A DNA stretch of 9,239 nucleotides from Hyphomicrobium sp. (GTDB taxonomy: Bacteria > Pseudomonadota > Alphaproteobacteria > Rhizobiales > Hyphomicrobiaceae), in the NCBI GenBank assembly GCA_030598645.1, contig JAUVPN010000081.1, positions 1 through 9,239 of the forward strand. The letters are read 5' to 3'. The notes beneath the pieces are model-generated. The model was not told the origin of the DNA and did no database searches. It saw nothing but the letters and a program-made list of their open reading frames with translations. Positions 6,229-9,239 of the stretch are shown here, one piece after another. Position 1 is the first letter of the stretch, and each line of letters starts with the position of its first letter. The translations under genes were made by a program, and so were the position numbers.

Positions 6229-7499
6229 GTTCTTCCTATTCTCTGGCCCGGATTCTCAGCCGAGAGGCATCTACTGCGACGAGTGCCAAGGAACGAGCTA
6301 ACGTTAAGTATATAGGCTTCTTTGGTTTATTTGGCGTCGGCAACTTCGGGAACGATGGTTCGCTTGAGGCCATGCTGGAGCTTGTAAGGAAGGAGCGTCC
6401 CCTAGCGAAACTTCTGTGTATTTGCAGAATGCCGACGGAGGTCGGCCCAAAGTTCGGCGTCCGCTCGGCGCAGATCAACTCGCGCCCGAAGAGTCAGCTA
6501 CTCCAGAGGCTGGATCGCCTCCTAATGTACATCCCCCGCGAAATAGCGTCCTTTATCCAAACCGTGCGCCATATTCGCCGATTGGATATCCTTATTGTTC
6601 CGGGAACCGGAATACTAGATGATTTCAGCACCGGGCCGCAGGGTATGCCGTATTCGATGTTCAGGTGGTGGTTGCTGGCGCGGATAATGGGCACGAAGGT
6701 CGTTCTGGTCAGCATCGGTGCGGGCCCGATCTATCACCCTTTGAGCCGCTGGCTGATGAAAACAGCAGCGCAAATGGCGACATACCGTTCCTATCGTGAC
6801 AGAATTTCCAAGGATTTCATGAGAAGCATCGGCTTGGATGTCAGAAATGATTGCGTCCGGCCCGACGTTGCGTTCGCACTCCCAGAACCCGCTTCGCTGC
6901 GGGAGCCGAGCGCAGAGGGTGAAAAGATTACGGTCGGTATCGGCGTCATGTCCTACAATGGCTGGCGCGGCGACAAGGCCCACAACGAGGCGGTTTATGA
7001 TGCTTACTTGCGCAAGCTGCAGCGCTTTGTTTGTTGGCTTCTCACTGAAGGGTACGGCGTGCGTATTTTAATGGGCGATGAGGTCGATAGGCGCACGGTA
7101 GAAAGACTGTATAGGATGATCGAGACTGCGCATAACGGACCTGTCAGTCCTGCTGTCGTCGCAGAACCGGCACATTCCCTGCACGACGTTATGGCTCAGA
7201 TTGCTGAGACTGATCTCGTCGTGGCAACACGGTATCATAATGTCGTCTGCGCTCTAAAACTTGGGCGGCCGACACTGTCAATCGGATATGCTGACAAGAA
7301 CGACGTGCTGCTGGACGAGATGGGGCTCGGCGATTTCTGCCAGCATATCGAGCATTTGGATGTCGATCTTCTCATCCAGCAGTTCCGCAGGCTTGCCGCT
7401 GGTCGGAAAATTTATGAGGATAGAATTCGCAAAACTAATTCTGTGTTCGCAGAAAGCTTGCGGAACCAGAATGCTTTGCTGCTAAGCAGGTACTTATAA
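6225..7499 (+). CDS. Polysaccharide pyruvyl transferase family protein
   Basis: A 424-residue protein of the polysaccharide pyruvyl transferase (WcaK/AmsJ, CsaB-like) family, whose characterised members move pyruvate from phosphoenolpyruvate onto a sugar as a ketal. Seen in the sequence: an N-terminal glycine-rich loop GFFGLFGVGNFGNDG at 31-45, VPGTGILDD at 125-133, VSIGAGPI at 162-169, and the C-terminal hallmark TRYHNVVCALKLGRPTLSIG at 335-354 followed by YADK. The VPGTG segment replaces the more usual run of glycines, and the family is broad, so the donor and acceptor are not certain. The start chosen is ATG 6225, with GAGG eight bases upstream (6213-6216); an in-frame TTG at 6105 would add 40 residues of low-complexity, Arg-rich sequence before the conserved domain. 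It is the first plus-strand gene after the divergent region, 452 bases before the flippase. It probably acts in the cytoplasm on lipid-linked repeat units. Confidence 0.9.
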   Translation: MSSSYSLARILSREASTATSAKERANVKYIGFFGLFGVGNFGNDGSLEAMLELVRKERPLAKLLCICRMPTEVGPKFGVRSAQINSRPKSQLLQRLDRLLMYIPREIASFIQTVRHIRRLDILIVPGTGILDDFSTGPQGMPYSMFRWWLLARIMGTKVVLVSIGAGPIYHPLSRWLMKTAAQMATYRSYRDRISKDFMRSIGLDVRNDCVRPDVAFALPEPASLREPSAEGEKITVGIGVMSYNGWRGDKAHNEAVYDAYLRKLQRFVCWLLTEGYGVRILMGDEVDRRTVERLYRMIETAHNGPVSPAVVAEPAHSLHDVMAQIAETDLVVATRYHNVVCALKLGRPTLSIGYADKNDVLLDEMGLGDFCQHIEHLDVDLLIQQFRRLAAGRKIYEDRIRKTNSVFAESLRNQNALLLSRYL

Positions 7500-7951
7500 T
7501 TAACAGGCGAGTGATTCGCATATGCGGATGCTGCTGCTCCGGCATGGAAAAAACTAGTCTTGAATTGGCCGAGTTTGAAATTGCCGCAAAGGGACTCCTG
7601 CAAAAGAGTTCACGAGGAGGCTCCAGCGTCTTTCGGGCGTCCGCCAGCTGCGCTCAGGACGCACGGGCGCACCTCGAGCTGCACCCCCCACGGGACCAGA
7701 ACGAAGTGGGTTCCGCCTGCTTATATTTTGATTTTGTCGTCGAAGCCAAGACCTAGTTCCGTCGACAATGAGCGGCAGCCGTTTTGGGTGAAGCCTGCCC
7801 CGCCTCGCGCGTACACCTCTGTTTACTGCGCGATTGCGGAGAGGTTTAACAGCCCAAACACTAGGACAAGCGGTGGCGGATGTGCCGGCTAGCGAAGAGC
7901 GTTTTGCCCTGAGCGAAAGCACTACTTTGTCTCCCCGAGATTGGCACTGAA
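7500..7951. other. Intergenic region with no convincing gene
   Basis: About 450 bases between the pyruvyl transferase and the flippase. Short frames exist on both strands (for example about 7511-7756 and 7560-7892 plus, 7922-7554 minus), but their products are rich in Arg, Pro, Ser and Cys, match no family I recognise and largely overlap one another, as expected of chance frames in GC-rich DNA. A ten-base palindrome CGCATATGCG lies at 7517-7526, and ACCTCT (7815-7820) / AGAGGT (7840-7845) form a loose dyad. No T-run terminator follows either. The gap could be the remains of a lost gene, or hold a promoter for the flippase. Confidence 0.45.
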
Positions 7952-9239
7952 ATGAACGGAATTCGACGCGCCCTCGTCCTGAGCACTTCAGAGCGCTACT
8001 TCACTATTGGTGCCAATTTTTTCACGCTGGCCATTGTCTCGCGACTACTAACGCCCGCGGAGATCGGTGTCTCCGTGCTCGGGATGGCGATATCGATGCT
8101 GGTGCTCACCGTCCGCGAGTTTGCGACGCCGATTTTCTTAATTCAGCGGAAGGAACTGCAACTGCAAGACGTTCGGACCACGGTCACCGTTCTCATGATG
8201 GTGACGGCGGCGATCTCGTTGCTAATCATGGTATCGGCTCGCGGCCTAGCGGTTTTTTATGAGGAGCCCGGGCTGGCACCATACCTCCGCGTTCTCTCGG
8301 TGTGGATGCTGATTCAAATCATTAGTGCTCCTATCACCGCGCTTCTCCGCCGCGAAATGGCCTTCGGAAAGCTCGCCGTCGTCAATATGACCGGCGCGGC
8401 TTTATGCACTGGACTTACAATCGCATTAGCCATGCATGGCTTCAGCTATATGAGTGTTGCCTGGAGTTTGCTTGCGTCGGAGACCGTTGTTGCGTGCATG
8501 TGTCTCTTCATTTGGCCGGACCGATCGATCTTCAAGCCAAGTCTAGGCGTATGGCGAAGCATGGTAAAGTTCAGCGGTTACAATGGGACCAATGTGCTGT
8601 TGTATAAGATTTATGAGTCGCTGCCCTACCTTGCGCTCGGGCATACACTCCCAACCGAAGGAGTCGCCCTTTATAACCGCGCTTTTCAAATATCCCTGCT
8701 GCCCGAAAAGATGATTTTAGGGGGTGCGATGAATGTTTTATTGTCCGCTTTCTCGGCTGAAGTTCGCAACGGGCGCGGGCTACGTGACCCTTATTTACGT
8801 TCCATCGAGATCATTACTGCAATACTATGGCCAGCCTTAGTCTTGATTGTGATCCTCGCCGAACCGATTGTCCGCATCGTGCTTGGCGATCAATGGCTTG
8901 GTTCAGTGCCGCTTGTTCGTATTATGGCTATTGCCTCTCTATTTTCCTTCTCGGCGGAGCTGAATTATCCCGTCCTTATCGCCCTTGGGGCAATGCGCGA
9001 CCTTCTCTGGCGCAGCCTTATCGCGTGGCCAATTTCGGCAGTGGTCATAACTTGCGCAGCCTACTTTGGCCTTAAAGCCGCTGCGCTCGCTTGGCTTGTA
9101 ACGGTGCCGTTTCAAGCCTACATCTCCATCTATTTCGTTCGGCGGAACGTGGACGTTGCGTGGAGTGATATACTCTTTTCCTTGAGGAAGGGGGTTGCTT
9201 TGGCGATGTGCAGCGCCGTAGGACCACTGTCGGTCGTGA
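7952..9239 (+). CDS. Polysaccharide/oligosaccharide flippase, Wzx/PST type (3' end cut by window edge)
   Basis: ATG 7952 opens a frame that stays open to the right edge, giving 429 visible residues. The product is strongly hydrophobic, with probable membrane helices near residues 15-32, 39-56, 76-97, 113-133, 146-164, 167-188, 286-306, 325-345, 356-374, 377-397 and from 413. The N-terminal FTLAIVSRLLTPAEIGVSVLG matches the signature region of the polysaccharide transporter (PST/RfbX, MVF-MATE superfamily) proteins. Family members flip undecaprenyl-linked repeat units from the cytoplasmic to the periplasmic face of the inner membrane. The in-frame stop at 7910-7912 and lack of another start make ATG 7952 the likely beginning, although the ribosome binding site is weak (GAGA 12 bases upstream). 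Most homologues are about 450-500 residues, so little is missing. It follows the pyruvyl transferase after a 452-base gap and may be transcribed separately. Confidence 0.9.
   Translation, partial: MNGIRRALVLSTSERYFTIGANFFTLAIVSRLLTPAEIGVSVLGMAISMLVLTVREFATPIFLIQRKELQLQDVRTTVTVLMMVTAAISLLIMVSARGLAVFYEEPGLAPYLRVLSVWMLIQIISAPITALLRREMAFGKLAVVNMTGAALCTGLTIALAMHGFSYMSVAWSLLASETVVACMCLFIWPDRSIFKPSLGVWRSMVKFSGYNGTNVLLYKIYESLPYLALGHTLPTEGVALYNRAFQISLLPEKMILGGAMNVLLSAFSAEVRNGRGLRDPYLRSIEIITAILWPALVLIVILAEPIVRIVLGDQWLGSVPLVRIMAIASLFSFSAELNYPVLIALGAMRDLLWRSLIAWPISAVVITCAAYFGLKAAALAWLVTVPFQAYISIYFVRRNVDVAWSDILFSLRKGVALAMCSAVGPLSVV

Noticed and set aside
7517..7526. Palindrome CGCATATGCG after the pyruvyl transferase gene as a terminator
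   Set aside because: There is no loop in the symmetric form and no T-run follows; a ten-base palindrome can arise by chance.
7554..7922. Minus-strand frame of 122 codons beginning with LSLRAKRSSL-like sequence
   Set aside because: The start of the product recalls spurious translations of bradyrhizobial intergenic repeats, but the DNA does not form a clear repeat unit here and no second copy is present in the window.

Overview
The window reads as part of a cell-surface polysaccharide locus (exopolysaccharide, capsule or O-antigen) from a Gram-negative bacterium, most likely an alphaproteobacterium of the Rhizobiales/Bradyrhizobium type. This is inferred from the general character of the proteins and the gene content; there is no rRNA or other direct taxonomic marker. 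By eye the base composition is moderately GC-rich in the genes and clearly AT-rich in the long gaps at 3500-3600 and 5400-6100. That patchiness, the three changes of gene direction and the long non-coding gaps are typical of accessory polysaccharide regions assembled piecemeal.

Layout, left to right. At 1-354 (+) is the C-terminal half of a PIG-L/LmbE-type deacetylase, cut by the left edge. It converges on a block of three minus-strand genes. In transcription order these are a secreted right-handed beta-helix protein (5440 to 3863), a bifunctional mannose-1-phosphate guanylyltransferase/mannose-6-phosphate isomerase (ManC type, 3483 to 2029), and a class III PLP aminotransferase of the glutamate-1-semialdehyde aminomutase type (1810 to 452). 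The gaps between them (about 380 and 218 bases) are too long for a tight operon, so each may have its own promoter. A divergent AT-rich intergenic region of several hundred bases follows, with several dyads and two small ORFs. Two plus-strand genes come next: a polysaccharide pyruvyl transferase family protein (6225-7499) and, after a further 450-base gap with no convincing gene, a Wzx/PST-type polysaccharide flippase (7952 onward) cut by the right edge.

How the parts fit together (inference): ManC makes GDP-mannose, the precursor of mannosyl, fucosyl and related residues. The deacetylase and the class III aminotransferase look like tailoring enzymes for an amino-containing sugar or sugar-like acid. 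The pyruvyl transferase homologue could decorate the glycan with a ketal pyruvate. The flippase moves the lipid-linked repeat unit across the inner membrane. The exported beta-helix protein may bind, cleave or epimerise the finished polymer. No glycosyltransferase, polymerase or chain-length regulator lies in the window, so the cluster continues outside it.

I found no CRISPR array, tRNA, rRNA, intact insertion sequence or phage gene. The points most worth a second look are the deacetylase/aminotransferase pairing, the uncharacterised exported beta-helix protein, a possible leader peptide overlapping the pyruvyl transferase start, and the structured DNA in the divergent intergenic region.
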